Shown: positions 1 through 12,470 of the stretch, piece by piece | How the letters are laid out: each line of letters starts with the position of its first letter | Position numbering within the stretch: the stretch's first letter is position 1 | Notes under the pieces: model-generated | Seen by the model: the letters and a program-made list of their open reading frames with translations, nothing else | The model's database searches: none | What the model was told of the DNA's origin: nothing | Translations under genes and position numbers: made by a program | NCBI GenBank assembly: GCA_010279815.1 | Contig: QEOQ01000206.1 | Span: forward strand, 1,339,628-1,403,627 | DNA length: 64,000 nt | Direction of reading: 5' to 3' | From: Brachionus plicatilis | Lineage: Eukaryota; Rotifera; Eurotatoria; Ploima; Brachionidae

Positions 1-32
1 TGTCTTTAAAAATAACTCAAATGAAAAAATAG

Positions 33-3000
33 CCTACAGCTTTGTTCGATTGCATAAATCATACAAAGACGAATATCCTACTCAAGTAAACACATTAGAG
101 TACCTTCGTGATCGGGAGATCAACTATTTTATACCTGCCGAACAGTTATATCGAATAAAAGTCGATCAGTGTGATGAGAACTATTTCAAAAATTTTGCTC
201 TATACTATAAAAAAACTTTTGAAAAAGCAGTAGATGGAATTGTACGCGAAAATTCCCAGTATTCTTATGATACATTGAACGAGCAAGTTTTGTATCATTT
301 AAATTATATAAAGCTCAACAGCATAAATGAGGTAGCACCCAGAACTCAAAGCATCATCAAACTTCTGACCGATTATGTTCTGGACAACACGTTCAGACAA
401 CCATTTATTCTGACCGGAGATTCGGGAAGTGGTAAAACGAGTATTATTTCGACATTAGCCAGCAATTTGTTCTTACAATTGGCCGCAAATGATTATTCTA
501 GTGAAAATATCCCACATCACGCAGTTGTAGTTCGATTTATTGGAATTGATGGCAAATGCGAGTACCTGCGCTATTTATTGTACAGCATTTGCTGTCAATT
601 ACAATATATCAAAACAGGGTCTCTGGCCCAAATGAATCTGGTTCCGACCAATTTAAAGGAATTGAAGCATTTTTTTAGAAAATTTTTAACTGAAGATTGG
701 GACACTGATTTTAACAAACCCAAAAGAAAGATAATATTAATTCTGGACTCTTTGCAGGATTTGAAAAAATACGATTATTCCTACAAATTCGACTGGTTGC
801 CGAAAATTTTAAATCCGTTAATTAAAGTTATTATCAGTGTTTCTTCCCAGTCGAAAGAATTAATCGAAAGATTAAACAGAAAGTATTCAAATCGACAATG
901 TTATGGCCAAGTTGAGAGTTTGAATTATGAGCAAGTTGAATACATGGTGAAGAAATTATTAAGCTCAAAAATGTATAGACTAGAGCCTTCTCAATCTGAT
1001 TTTATCTTTAACTTAATTAAAACAAAAAATATTCCATCTCTTGGTGTAAAAATTTGGTCAGAAGAATTTCTCAATTGGAAATCGCATACAAGCACGGATG
1101 AATGCGTTCTGAAGGATACACTTATCAAGGCAGTACAATATTTTCTACTTAAATTAGAAAAAAAATTCGAACCTACACTCGTTAGACATTTGTTATGTAG
1201 GTTTACTAATATTCAAAAGAACAGGATCCCGCGTGGTCTAGTGGTTAGGATTTGACGCTCTCACCGTCAAGGCCCGGGTTCAATTCCCGGCACGGGAAAA
1301 ATTTTTTTTCAATGAATTAAAAATTTCTAAAAATTAGGGTGAGAAAAATTTTAAAATTTTAAAATTTCCCAATTGGGAAATTTTACATTTAGAAAAATGT
1401 AAAATTTTCAAAATTTTTTAATTCTTAATTTTTTAAGATGTTAGATTTAAGATTGAAAATTGATTATTTTTTCTGGTGACATAATTTGAAATTTCGAAAA
1501 ATTTCATTTTTGAATAAAAAAAATGAAGTTGAAAATAATTTATTTTTTTCATATTTTTCTTATTACGGTGAGAGCATCAAATCCTAATGTTGACCAGGCG
1601 GGATCCTGTTCAATTTTAAAAGAATACTTTTGTAAATTTAATTTTCCAAAAGGCTATCTTACAATTTCGTTGAGTGGCTTCAGTGAAATGGAACTTCAGG
1701 ACATTTTGTCTCTGGACAATGAGCTGATGAAAGTGTACAAAGCGAAAAATCTGATAAAACATACTGATAATGTGCTACGCATGCCATGGCTTTATATTTT
1801 AAACATTCTAAACTATTTAAGAAACCATTTATTGGTAAAACCTTTGCATGGAATTAACATTGTCAGCTGGAAGCATTCAATTTTTAAACAAATAATTTCA
1901 GATAAATATTTATGTGAGAAAAAATAAAATTGTTTATTTTTTATTATCTAAAAAGTTAATTTTAAGCTGACCGAAAATTTTTGGCACATTTACATAAGAC
2001 TGTTGCTGAATATTTTCTTGGAATATGGTCAAGTCCAGTTCAGAAACCACTCAAATATCAGACTATTACTTTGCCAAAGTCTGACGATAGTGACAAACAA
2101 TTGAGCATCGGTAAACCTATAATTGATAACTATGAAATACTAGTCGATAGGCATTGTCCCATACAGCCAATTCAATATGAATCATTTCATACTCATGTAA
2201 AGCCGAGATATAATTTAAGAAAATTGGCTCTATTACCATATCATCTGGTTAATGCAAACATGATAAAAGAAATTTTTGAATGTGTTTTTTTTAACATTGA
2301 ATGGATATATGCAAAAATAAAAGCTTTTGATTTGTTTTCAGTTTTGTACGACTATGACCTGCTTAAAAGTGATCCGGAAGTAAATTTAGTTTGTGAAAGC
2401 TTGAAAATGTCCGAATCAGGTAATTTTTTATAATCTGAAAATATGAGAAAAAAATCAAATTTTAAATTAAGCAATTATTGAGGATCCAAATTTAATATTT
2501 AGTCAGCTAATAGGACGTCTTTTGCCGTATTATCAAATTTTCCCTAAAGTACAAGCTTTTGTCGATGAATGTGACGCAAAAAGCTCAATAATTAATCCAT
2601 TAATTCCTGTAGGGCAAATTTTTGAATCACCTGGTAAATATTTGCTATAATAAAGAATATTTTTACAATTTTCATTAAAAAATTTAGCTTGGCTATATCA
2701 GAGTACTATAGATATGGGTATTGATTCGATTGAGAATATTCAACTCGAATTAATTGAAAGTGATTTTAATGGTCAAATTTTAGTTTATAAAAAGTTACTG
2801 AATCCAATGACAAAATTTTTTGACATGAATTTACAGGATTTCAAATATGAGATTTACAATGGAAAAGGTAAATTTTTCAACTCTTATGACTTCCCTTAAT
2901 TTAAGATTATACTTGAATTAACAAAAATGTAAAATTGACTAAATTTTCAAAATTTTTTAATTCTTAATTTTTTAAGATGTTAGAATTAAGATTAAAAATA

Positions 3001-6000
3001 ATTCTTTTATCTGGTGACATAATTTGAAATTTGGAAAAATTTTATTGTAAATAAAAAATGAAGTTTAAAATAATTTCTTTTTTCATATTTCTCTTATTAC
3101 TTAAAGCAATAAAATTACCAATTGTTAATTTTTAAAAAAATTAACTAATTTATTCAAGTATACTAAACTTGTTACTGAAATAAAGGATATATCATATTAA
3201 AGAGATGGAAAAAAAATGCAAAATACAAAACGCAATTTGTCCATTATTTTTGACAATTAAAAAATTGAAATTTCAATTGTTGACGATTGAGTCACATTTT
3301 TTACATTTTTGTCGGTGCGGATATATAAATAAATAAATAAACATGCTAGTCTTTTATCTACTTTATTAGATCTATTATTATTTTTCTTAAGGTTTCTACA
3401 GAAAAATGTAAAATTCTACATATTTGATTTATTACCAAAATAAAAAATAATTGGGCTTATTTTAATTCTACTGAGTCAAATGATAAAAATTCTGAGAGTT
3501 ATATCTATAATTATAAATTTAATCTTAATATTTAAAAAAATTAGAATAAATAAAAAATTAATTTAATAAAATTTTAAAAAGTCATTTCAGATAGTAAAGA
3601 TTTAAGCTTTGGACAGTTTATTTACTGTACAATTTAAAACTAACTTGTACATTTCCTTTCCTCGACTCTTTTCTTAAACTCTTCCTAAAGGAAAAGTGGG
3701 GAAAGGGAAAGTTGAGGAAGAGCTGAGGAAAGGAAGAGAACAAAATGCCTAAAAGTTAGTATTAATTTGCATTGTATTTGTTTATTTTTTTATCTGTACC
3801 GAGCTAATGCTTCTTCAGAAAAAAACATATAAAAAATATTTAAAAAAAAATTAAAATAAAGTTAAATAAGATAAAATAAAATAAAAATAATTAAAATAAA
3901 AAAGAATAGTTAAGTGTAAGTAATACAAAGAAAATTAAAAACGATATTTTGAAATAGCTAGAGGTTAGATATGTTTGACATTTGATAGGGATTTGATAGT
4001 TGAGGAAAAAAAGAAAAAGATTGTTAGGTAGCTATTACACAATGGAGTTGGATATTTGATAGATCTTGACTCGAAACCTTCTTTATATTCTTCCACCAGT
4101 CTGATGACCAGTGAAGCAGGATGATTCAATCCTGCCCTGACATATCTCTCACTTAACTCAAAAAGTCGATTTGAAATTGTTACTAGTTTAAGTTTATTGA
4201 TGGCCTTTTGGTGCATAATATTGGAGGGGGCATCATATTCCAGCTTCAAAAATGGATCGAACTGCTAAATTTTGAATAACTAGTTTTTTTTTGATTTTAG
4301 TTTCTGAGAATGAATCAAAATTGATCCTATCAAAGATTTGTATAGATTTCCTAATGGTTTTGGTTTTACATATTCTTTTTAAGAGATATTTTATTTTATT
4401 TAGCTTTGAATTATAGCGCTCTTTTAATTCATCCACCATTGAACAAAATGTAAGTTTTGATTCTAATATAATTCCTAAGAATTTGACTTTTTCCTCTTTA
4501 TTTAAATTGTTACCATTAATTTTAAGGTCTAGATTGATTTAAGTATAGTTTTTTTCTCAAAGATCTTTTAGCATGAATTTTTTATGGAATTTTCATTTTT
4601 CTTTTGAAAAGCCATTTTTCAACTTCTTCTTGGTACTTATTAATCATGTTTTCAAGATTTCCTTGTAAATTAGTTCATCTTGCTAAACTCTATCAATGGC
4701 TTCAATCTTCTGCTTTTCTCTATCAATGCGTCTTTGTTTTCTAAATCCTGATTTCTCCTGAAAAGTACTTTATTGTTCTCAGGTAAATTATATATTCTGG
4801 TGTAAATAATACGTTCAAGTAACTTTCCAAGACAACTTGTCATACTAATTGGACGATAGTAATTAGGATCTTGAGCATGAGAAGATTTCTTGGGAATCAT
4901 GATTATACTTGTTATTTTCCCGGATTTTGGGACTCGGCCTAGTCCCAAACTCATGTTAAAAAGTTTACTTATTTCAAATAAAGTGTCTATAAGTAAAGTT
5001 CACAGCACCATAAATCTTAAATTTTTTAATTTTTCATCCTCCAGATACTTTTATCTTATGTTTTTGAGCCTTAGCTTTCATTCTAACGTGATATCTCATT
5101 GAACTAAAATTTGTTCAAGAGAATTAGAAGAGACATTCCTTGGGAGACCGTTTGTCAGATTCTGATGAAGCACGTTCCTGATACCTATTTTGACCCTACA
5201 AGGGTATTCAAGGGGGCTAAAAAATAATATTCAGTTTCAGCTCATTCCGATTATATTTTGCAGAAATACCGCGGAAAAATTATCTTTTTTTATATGTTTT
5301 TCTTATAATGGATATAAGTTGGTGAGTAACGTCTAAAAGGCCTAAAAACAGCACATATTCTGATTGAAGAAGACATTTAGCACGTTTTGGTCTTTTTTTT
5401 CTAATTAAGCTTTTTTTCATGAATTAAAATTTAAATAAACGTAGCCTTTTTTCGAAAAAAATTTTATTTCATTTATTTTTTTTAAACTATGAATCTTTTA
5501 CCTTATGTATATGACCTTGATAAGTTTAAAAAAGAAGCATGAAATTTTTTTATAATAATCTTTTTTCATTTATTATCGACTCTGACCATATTTTTTTGTA
5601 TATTCAATGACTAATTACTATATCTGAAAATAGATTAAAAAATAAATAATAGAATTTGGAAAAATTTGAATGTATTTTACGATTGTTAAGAATGAATTTT
5701 TTGAATTCTGTTTTACTATATCTATTTTTGATTTTTTCAGCTAAAAAATTCAAAAAAATTTTAATACTATTTATTGAACAATTTATTCATCTAATTTTTT
5801 TTTATTAATTAATTTATTAGGTAAAATCTACTGTAATAAATCAGGTGATTTTGTTTGTATAATCGAAAACAATTCAAAGCTAATCATCCGTAGAATCGAA
5901 AGCGGAGAATTTTACGGAAGCGTTGAATTCGAGCCATGCGAAATAGCTCATGTTGTCTTATCCTCGAAGTTCATTTGTTTTATTCTTCGCAAAATACCTT

Positions 6001-8471
6001 CTCCTTTAATTATCGATCTCAACACTTCCACTTTGATTAAAACACTTCCTTACCCTACCTGTTTTTGTGCAATAAGCCCGGATGACACTGTAATCGTTGT
6101 GCACAGCGAGAATAGCCTCAACTACCATTCGATACCCAGTTTCGATAGACTTATCACTCTTGATTCGGCTGAAATACCAGAAAAAGTTCTTTTTGCCAAT
6201 AACAACCGCAAGCTGTTTGTCTTGTCCAAAGACACCAAACAAATTACTTTTTTTAAGCTAATATTGGAAAAAAAAATCAAAACGTCAGAACATGTTCTGC
6301 AAGATCCGAACATATTCGACATGATGGTCAGCAGTGACGAGTCAATGCTAATTGTTTGTGCTCTGTATTGTGTTTATGTCATACAAGTTAAAGACTCTAT
6401 AAACATTAAATTTAAAATAAACCTAAATGAAGTTGAGTCTTATATAAATTTGGATCCAAAGTTAGCAGACGACTCTCTGGCCTCTTTTAATTCAAAATCT
6501 CAGTCAAAAAACACGTTCACGGGCTTCGGGTGCACTCGCAATCAAACTGTAGTATACGCAACTATGTACACCTATTTGGTCTGCTATGACACCAATTCTG
6601 GTCAGCTGCTGCGAGTTTTTCAAAGCACCTTGTCTGCCAATAGAATAATCAAAACAATTTCAAGTCGGCTCCAAGATCTGGTGGTATCTTTGCTTGATAA
6701 TGGAAAAATTCTTATATGGAATTTAGAGGCAATCGACTACAAAGACATTAAGTTCGAGGACCAGCGAATTTTCAATAGCAAAATTGACGCATGCAGCTCA
6801 CCACAAATTGGTCATAATTCCAGCAAAAATTCAAATTTATGTCTGGTCTATTCTGGAGCATATCCCGATGCCAAGACTCTTCACTCAAAGCGAAACTTTT
6901 ACTCAAAATCAGTGGTCAAGACATGTTACTTTGAAAAAAATGATAACCCATTTACCAGTCAAATTAAACTTGCCTGTTTGGATGATAATGGAAAATTTTG
7001 TTTTATGGTAACTGATGTGCAAGATTTTAATGGCAAAAAATATCCCGAAGAAGAAGGGTTTTACAAGAAAATTTGCTCCATAATTGACCTAGGCAATGAA
7101 AATCGAGTGATAGACGAATTTTCGTATGTAGCTCGAAAGAACTCGCGCCTGGAAATTAATGGCAAATTTTTGGCCAAGAAAAATGGTACAATAGACGAGA
7201 CATATTTAATTATAAGGCAAGTTAGTGGTTTGAATGATTTTGATGCGTACAGTAGCCAAAATTTGGACTGGACTGAGTTCGAAACTTGCATCAAAATAAT
7301 GGGACCCATAAACAGTCATGTTTCCAAAGTGGAGCTTTTTGACGAGTTTAAACTGAATGGAGATTCGCTTGAGTCCAATTTGTGCATCAATAAAACCGCT
7401 GTATTTGCTTCATTAGTCCAAGAGTGCTCAAAATTGTATGACAAACAAGTTGCTGGTTTGATCAAGGCTAAACGAGTCGATGTTCATCTAGATGTTTATG
7501 ATCTATTCCAAAGTAAAGAAAAAAATTTAAAGGTGCAAGTTTTTAGCTTGAGTGAATTTCTGTCAAGTGAAGAAAATTTAGGAGGCAAAAATGTGTTCAT
7601 TGATATCCGAGTTTTGGGTGATCAAAATTTTTTTTTAGTCTATTCAAAAAATGGTTTCGGAAAAGACGACCTCAACCATTTTGAATTTGATTTGGAATCA
7701 CTTAAATTTAAAAGAGATATTAAAGGCGAAAAAGCAGCCTTTATTTATGACCCTCACAGAAATCAAGTTGTCAAAAAATTTAGTTCTATATTTAATTCGG
7801 AAATAGATGTAGAGAGAGTCGTTTTTTCTCAAGGTGACTTTGTTATGGACAATCAATTGAATTTATACGACTTGAAAAAGAATAGTTTGGTGAAAAATTT
7901 CAGGGATATTTGGCTAAAATTTGATTTTAGCTTTGTTATTTTTATTTCGAATGGAAGATATTTTTTGACTTGCACAGAAGAGCGGAGAAAAATTCTGCTA
8001 ATCCGCTGCTACGATTCGGTTTTGGTGGCCAGCGTTAGACTGGCTGATGAAATTAGTTGTTTGTCCATTGGGGAAAACGAGCGCACTATTCTTATCGGAA
8101 CAGTAAATGGTTATGTTTGGCCATTAAAATTGGTGATAGATTTGGAAAATAATGAAGCTATCAATAGTTATATCAGATTTTACAGAAATGTTCAAGAATA
8201 TTTAAGCCCAAGTAGTTCCTCATTTGATTCAAAGAGTGCTGATCTCAAAAATGATCTGAAACGAGTGTCACATTCAGCGCACGCGCACAGAGCTTTAAAA
8301 ACAATTGAATCCAAACAAGCTTTTATGACCACAAAAAATTCCTATATGTCGTCGAATTACAGTAAACTCGAGTCAGATTTTCATTCAGGTCTATCGAAAC
8401 TGAGTCTGACACAAATTTCGAGTGGAATAAGACAAACAAGGAGTCCAAGCAGAGCCTGCATTATTCAATAA
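33..8471 (+). CDS. NACHT/WD-repeat protein, NWD1/NWD2-like (5' end outside window)
   Basis: Six exons by my model: 33-1196, 1653-1913, 1967-2419, 2472-2633, 2688-2867 and 5821-8471. All five introns are GT-AG and phase 1, and the joined frame runs 1,622 codons to the stop at 8469-8471. Exon 33-1196 has a P-loop (GDSGSGKT, about residue 127 of the visible part) and a Walker-B-like strand (IILILDSLQD, about 232), as in NACHT NTPases. The next exons carry family blocks: YLTISLSGFSEMELQDILSL, LHKTVAEYFLGIW and QLIGRLLPYY. The 2.65-kb last exon has weak beta-propeller repeats without strict WD signatures, normal for NWD C-termini. Such proteins are cytosolic STAND-type switches; substrate and partner cannot be read here. 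An AATAAA lies at 8567-8572. The upstream exons with the N-terminal region precede the window. Family assignment is firm; NWD1 versus NWD2 orthology is open. Confidence 0.85.
1227..1298 (+). tRNA. tRNA-Glu (anticodon CTC)
   Basis: A 72-nt cloverleaf starts TCCCGCG and ends with discriminator A. The D-arm has TGGTCTAGTGGTTAGGA, the A-box form typical of animal tRNA-Glu. The anticodon stem is TTGACG/CGTCAA (252-257 with 265-270 after 1000) with loop CTCTCAC, giving anticodon CTC at 1260-1262. The T-arm CCGGG-TTCAATT-CCCGG is perfect and supplies the B-box. One acceptor pair is mismatched (position 6 C against A). A run of T follows at 1303-1310 and suits Pol III termination. The gene sits inside the intron 1197-1652 of the NWD-like gene, on the same strand. 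Confidence 0.93.
1361..1384. repeat. perfect 24-bp palindrome
   Basis: A self-complementary stretch centred on CCCAATTGGG lies in the NWD-like intron, 63 bp after the tRNA. It is flanked by further AAAATTTT units. Cruciform-prone; no function assigned. Confidence 0.8.
1395..1566 (+). repeat. intronic direct repeat, copy 1
   Basis: About 170 bp match 2924-3100 with small indels. Shared landmarks are TCTGGTGACATAATTTGAAA and a common end at CTTATTAC. Copy 1 ends exactly where the inverted tRNA half-copy begins. Confidence 0.8.
1568..1611 (-). pseudogene. inverted 5'-half copy of tRNA-Glu with its upstream flank
   Basis: The reverse complement of 1219-1264 (flank GAACAGGATCC, tRNA 5' half and anticodon loop) recurs here with a few changes and a 2-nt deletion. 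It stops just after the anticodon loop, so it is not a full tRNA. It lies in the same intron, 270 bp beyond the intact gene and in opposite orientation. Confidence 0.85.
2924..3100 (+). repeat. intronic direct repeat, copy 2
   Basis: Second copy of the 1395-1566 repeat, at the start of the last intron of the same gene. An inverted pair, TACTTGAATTA near 2911 and TTATTCAAGTATA near 3149, brackets it loosely, so it may be a small inverted-repeat element. Confidence 0.75.
3650..3745. repeat. imperfect purine/pyrimidine foldback
   Basis: A pyrimidine arm (CCTTTCCTCGACTCTTTTC) faces a purine arm (GAAGAGCTGAGGAAAGGAAG) about 50 bp away. It stands out from the surrounding AT-rich intron sequence. 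No function is suggested. Confidence 0.5.
3790..4954 (-). pseudogene. degenerate non-LTR retrotransposon (RT remnant)
   Basis: Lies antisense in the last NWD-like intron. Reading on the minus strand, 4954-4670 has a reverse-transcriptase palm fragment (PKSGKITSIIMIPKK, then YYRPISMTSCLGKLLE). 4439-4233 and 4249-3965 carry pieces resembling the C-terminal region of Jockey-type ORF2. The frames are broken by stops and shifts, and the catalytic YxDD segment is not visible. The 3' end near 3790 has the sequence AGCTCGGTACAG followed by an A-rich tail, shared with a short tail at 10.53 kb. Inactive. Confidence 0.75.
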
Positions 8472-8626
8472 AGACAATTCCGGCGAAATTTAGCATCAAA
8501 ATGCACCAAAACTATATTTGGTCACAAGATATTAAGCTTTATAATTTTTTTGACCAGTTTTTTTTTAATAAAAAAATTAAAATTAAAATAAGAATTATTT
8601 TTATCTAAAAAATATGGCAACCAACT

Positions 8627-8755
8627 CTAACCGGGTGTCCTATTTTTTTATTGAACATTTCGCACCCATTTTGTTCGAAAAATTTTAAAATAGTCACCCA
8701 ATTTCCCCGAATTTTTTTAGTCACCCCTTAACCTCCGGCTGTTAATTGTGTGAGG
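8627..8755 (+). repeat. dispersed repeat, copy A (TAACCGGGTGTCC family)
   Basis: About 125 bp just downstream of the NWD-like gene match the reverse complement of 43832-43958 at roughly three quarters identity. Shared blocks include TTTCGCACYCATTTT, TAGTCACCC and a final GTTAATTG-GTGA. It is non-coding and probably a non-autonomous element. Confidence 0.75.
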
Positions 8756-9368
8756 TCCAAAGACGTATCTTAAAATATACTAATATACTAAAATTCTGAA
8801 AATATTCTCATTTTTAATTGAAAATGTACTGAATCGAATAGTGGAAATAGGTTAGATTTTAAAAAATACTAATGACATTTAAAATCGTTTTTGCCGAATC
8901 ACTAATTCGAGACTTTTTCAAACTTTAAAAGAAAAAAAAAAAAAGAAAAATTTTTTTAAAATGTATCACACATGTCATTAGATTCCTCTCTTCGAGTTCT
9001 TCATAATAACATATTTTTTTAGAGAATATCTTTTAAAATGAAGGAGTTATATTAGTTTTTCAAATTTGGCCACCTTGTTAAAACATAACTCCTTTAGACG
9101 TTTTTACGATATATTTGTGCAAAATTTATTATTTCAAAATATTGCAGGTTTTTTAAAGATGATATTTAATTGAGCTCTAAATAATTTCACTTTTGCTTCA
9201 GAATTTAATTTATTTAAGCTCCAGTTTAATTCACTCGTGCTCTTATTTATTTTTTAAAATTAACTAACTGAGATGATGACTCTGATCTCTAAATTTAATT
9301 TAAAGAGCTCTGTTTTATTAATTACATTTTTAGAATTTCATTATATTTATATTAATTTTTTTAGTTAT

Positions 9369-10390
9369 AATAATAATAATAATAAATTGAGTCATAGCAG
9401 GGAAGCACCCTGCGAGCAATCCAAAACAACTTGAATCGCTATGATGACTGGTTGTGCGTTTGGCGAGAAGGAATGTGGGACGAAGAGTGTTCGAGCTAAG
9501 ACCCCCCAGTCCTAGCGTAAACGCTTCTGGGGAGTGCCCAAGTCTTCAACTCACCGTCTCACTAACTAGGCCATGGTTGGTCGTTGAGGTTTAGGTGGTG
9601 GTGGTGTTCGTGCGGGCAAGATGTATGCCGAGGCGGGCCTTGAAGCTGTTAAGGGATGGAGCGTTGACTATCGAGGACGCGAGGTTGTTCCAGGTAGATG
9701 CAATTCTGTTATTTAGGAAGTTTGTTCGCGCCGGGAAGTTGGATAGTTGGACAAAAAGGCGTTTTTTGTGACCCCTGATTGCGTTGGCTGGGCCGTGGCA
9801 GGCGATGGACGACATAAGTTTGGTTGAGGCTAGCCAGTTGACGTCAAGTAGTCCATTTGCGATCTTGTAGTGGGAGATGAGGTCACCCCTTGATCTGCGT
9901 GATTCGAGGGTGGTTAGGTTCAGGATGGCGAGCCTATCTTGGTAGCTGCGGTCTCTGATGCGACCAACTAGTTTGGTTGCTCTGCTTTGGATGTTTTCGA
10001 TGATCCTTACATCTGCTCGTCTATGGGGATTCCATACTGAGGTGGCATATTCGAGGTGAGGTCGGATAAAAGCAGTGTACAGGGAATTGAAAGATTGAGG
10101 ATTCCAGGCATGGAAGGCCTGGCGAAGTTGTCCAAGAATGGAGTTGGCTTTGGCCGCCGAGTGTTGGCAGTGGGTTCTCCATTTCAGGTCACTAGAGAAA
10201 TATACGCCAAGGTCCTTTTCCGTTTTGATTTCTTCTAGTGTCAGTCTGGAACCGGTTTCAGCTGATATCATGGTGAGCTTGGAAGAAGTGCAGAAGTGAT
10301 TTGTTTTATTTTTGAAAACCATGAATTTACATTTCTCGACGTTGAAACTCATGTGCCAGGTGTTAGCCCAGGTCGCGAGCAGGTGACCCA
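9369..10390 (-). pseudogene. 5'-truncated non-LTR retrotransposon (ORF2 C-terminus)
   Basis: A 253-codon open frame (10352-9591, minus) covers the region after the RT catalytic core: NVEKCKFMVFKNK, KDLGVYFSSDLKW, AFIRPHLEYATSVWNPH, IQSRATKLVGRIRDRSYQDR and a final block with FFxR-type strands. This order is typical of CR1/Jockey-superfamily ORF2. The catalytic palm and endonuclease are missing by 5' truncation near 10390, where a short unit (AGGTCGCGAGCAGGT) is tandemly duplicated. The 3' UTR ends in a trinucleotide (TTA)n tail at 9369-9387. Its GC content is far above the flanks and the frame is intact, so the insertion is fairly recent. Confidence 0.9.
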
Positions 10391-12470
10391 GGTCGCGAGC
10401 AGGTTTACTAGTTGTACTAAAAAAATATATAAAAGCTACAAATAGTTTTTTTTTATCATATTTTGACTTATTTTACTTTTATTTAATTTTGTTTTTACTT
10501 AATTTTTTCATTTTTTTAAAACTGAAGGAAAGGGCTTTAGCTCGGCACAGTTAAAACAAATAAATAAAATAAAAATGATCCATCACCTTGTCTTTCTTAT
10601 ATTTTTCTTATCAATATTCTTATATTTGATATTCTAAAAATGAAAAATCAAGAACTTTAATTCTAAAATTTACCTGCAACTATCAGCCGTGGAGAAAGCT
10701 TAATCGAATCTGAAAAAATCTGGTCCAAATATTAGCCAAATTCAACCAAAAACAACTTGCGCTACGTATACCACTAGAATTTATAAAAGCGACAAAGTTC
10801 CGCAGCAATTCTGTTGCTTTACCACAACAACAACATTAGCCTGTTCAAGACCATAGACAAACACAATCATGGTGGATGAAAACTATATTAAGTAATTGCA
10901 GAATTTTATAGATATTAATTTAATAATAATTTACTTAAAAAATAATTATTATCAATCAATAAAAATTTGTAAAAAATTTTAATTTAAGCTTCTTGGGAAA
11001 AAAATCTCACTAATTAGATACTGCTAATATTAGAAGTACTAAAATCAGCTAAAAAAATCTAGATTTAAAAGAGTTTAAAAAATAATAAACCTTTAAGTAT
11101 TCTAAATTTGATTTCATTAACATTATTTCCTGTGATATAATAAATTTTTCCAAGTCATAAAAGTGTCAGTCGAGTAAATTTGGCCTTGGTAATTTAAATT
11201 ATTGTAAAGCTTAATTTCATGCCAATATAGTTCCAAAGATAAAAAATTAAGAGATCAAAGCATATTTCCAAGAAATCTTTTCATTCTTATTTCTGAATCC
11301 ACTACATAAATTTAATTATCTTCTATGCCATTTATACTAAAATTTCTTAGTAAAAATTTAATAACTTTTTTACAGATGCTGAATTAACTCAAAATTTAAG
11401 AAATCTTTTTTTTACTAATAAAAAAATAAAGATCTAGTGTTAACACGTTTTTTTAAAAAAAAATTTAATTTTTAACTTTCTATAATTCTAAGATCTTTTT
11501 AAAATTCAAGCTAGTAGATTGAGTTTCTTAAACACTATAATCAATGTTATCGAATAGAAAAATTCCGGAAACAAAAGAAAAATATTACCTTGTAAATCTG
11601 ATGAAACCCTAATCTTGAATCTTTCTTACAGAAAAAACAGCAAAAGAAATTTTAATACAAAGTGATTTTTACCATTAAATAACTTATATAATTTTATTTA
11701 TTTGAATTTCATTAATTTTATCATTAATTAGAAAATCTATTTAAATTTTAATATAAAGATTGAACGATTTTAAAGTCTAAAAAAATGCTTTAATATTTAT
11801 ATAGTCAAATAATTTGTTTCCAGTCTCATAGTAAAATCTCAAAAAAATTTTATTTTTATTTTAATCTTTATAAACGGACATTTTGAACTGATCAATATCA
11901 TCGTTTATACTGATTCTAAGATTTTACTTTATTTTTATTCTACATTTTAGTTGTTGATAAAAATATTCAAATATCTAAATTTTGCATAATTCAATTCATA
12001 ATTAAGTTTAAATATAAAGTATCAAAAAATAATCTGAAAAATTGTCTACCAAAATATTAAAATTCTATAGATTCAGCTAAAGAATTCGAAAATGAAATTA
12101 TTTATATAATTAAAAAAATATTTTAATGTCTAAATAAGAGCTATCATAAAACACCTGACTAAAATTTGGTAGCAAGGATATAGCTTTACTTCGAATATTG
12201 ATCATATGACTTTAGGTGGTATAATGCTTATTTTACTTTGCAAATCTCAATGAAAAGTCTTTTTTGAAAAATTTGAAATAATTTAGCATAAAAATTTCAG
12301 TAAAAATATTTTATTTTAGCTTTGAACTAAAAAAATAGTTATTATTTTATTTCTTTTTTAAATAAATAAAATCACGTTATCTATTCTTTTAATTATAAAA
12401 TTAAAAATTAGTTAAATTCAAATTTAAATTTTAGGATTTAAATTTGGTTTTTTTATTAATGGACTTTTGA
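10391..12470. other. intergenic spacer with a retroelement tail
   Basis: AT-rich sequence with no supported exon. At 10525-10575 (+) a short piece reading GGGCTTTAGCTCGGCACAG followed by (AAATA)n-like repeats matches the 3' end of the intronic RT remnant near 3790. It therefore looks like an extreme 5'-truncated insertion of the same family. The last few hundred bases must include the TBC1D5 promoter, but I see no clear core element. Confidence 0.5.
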
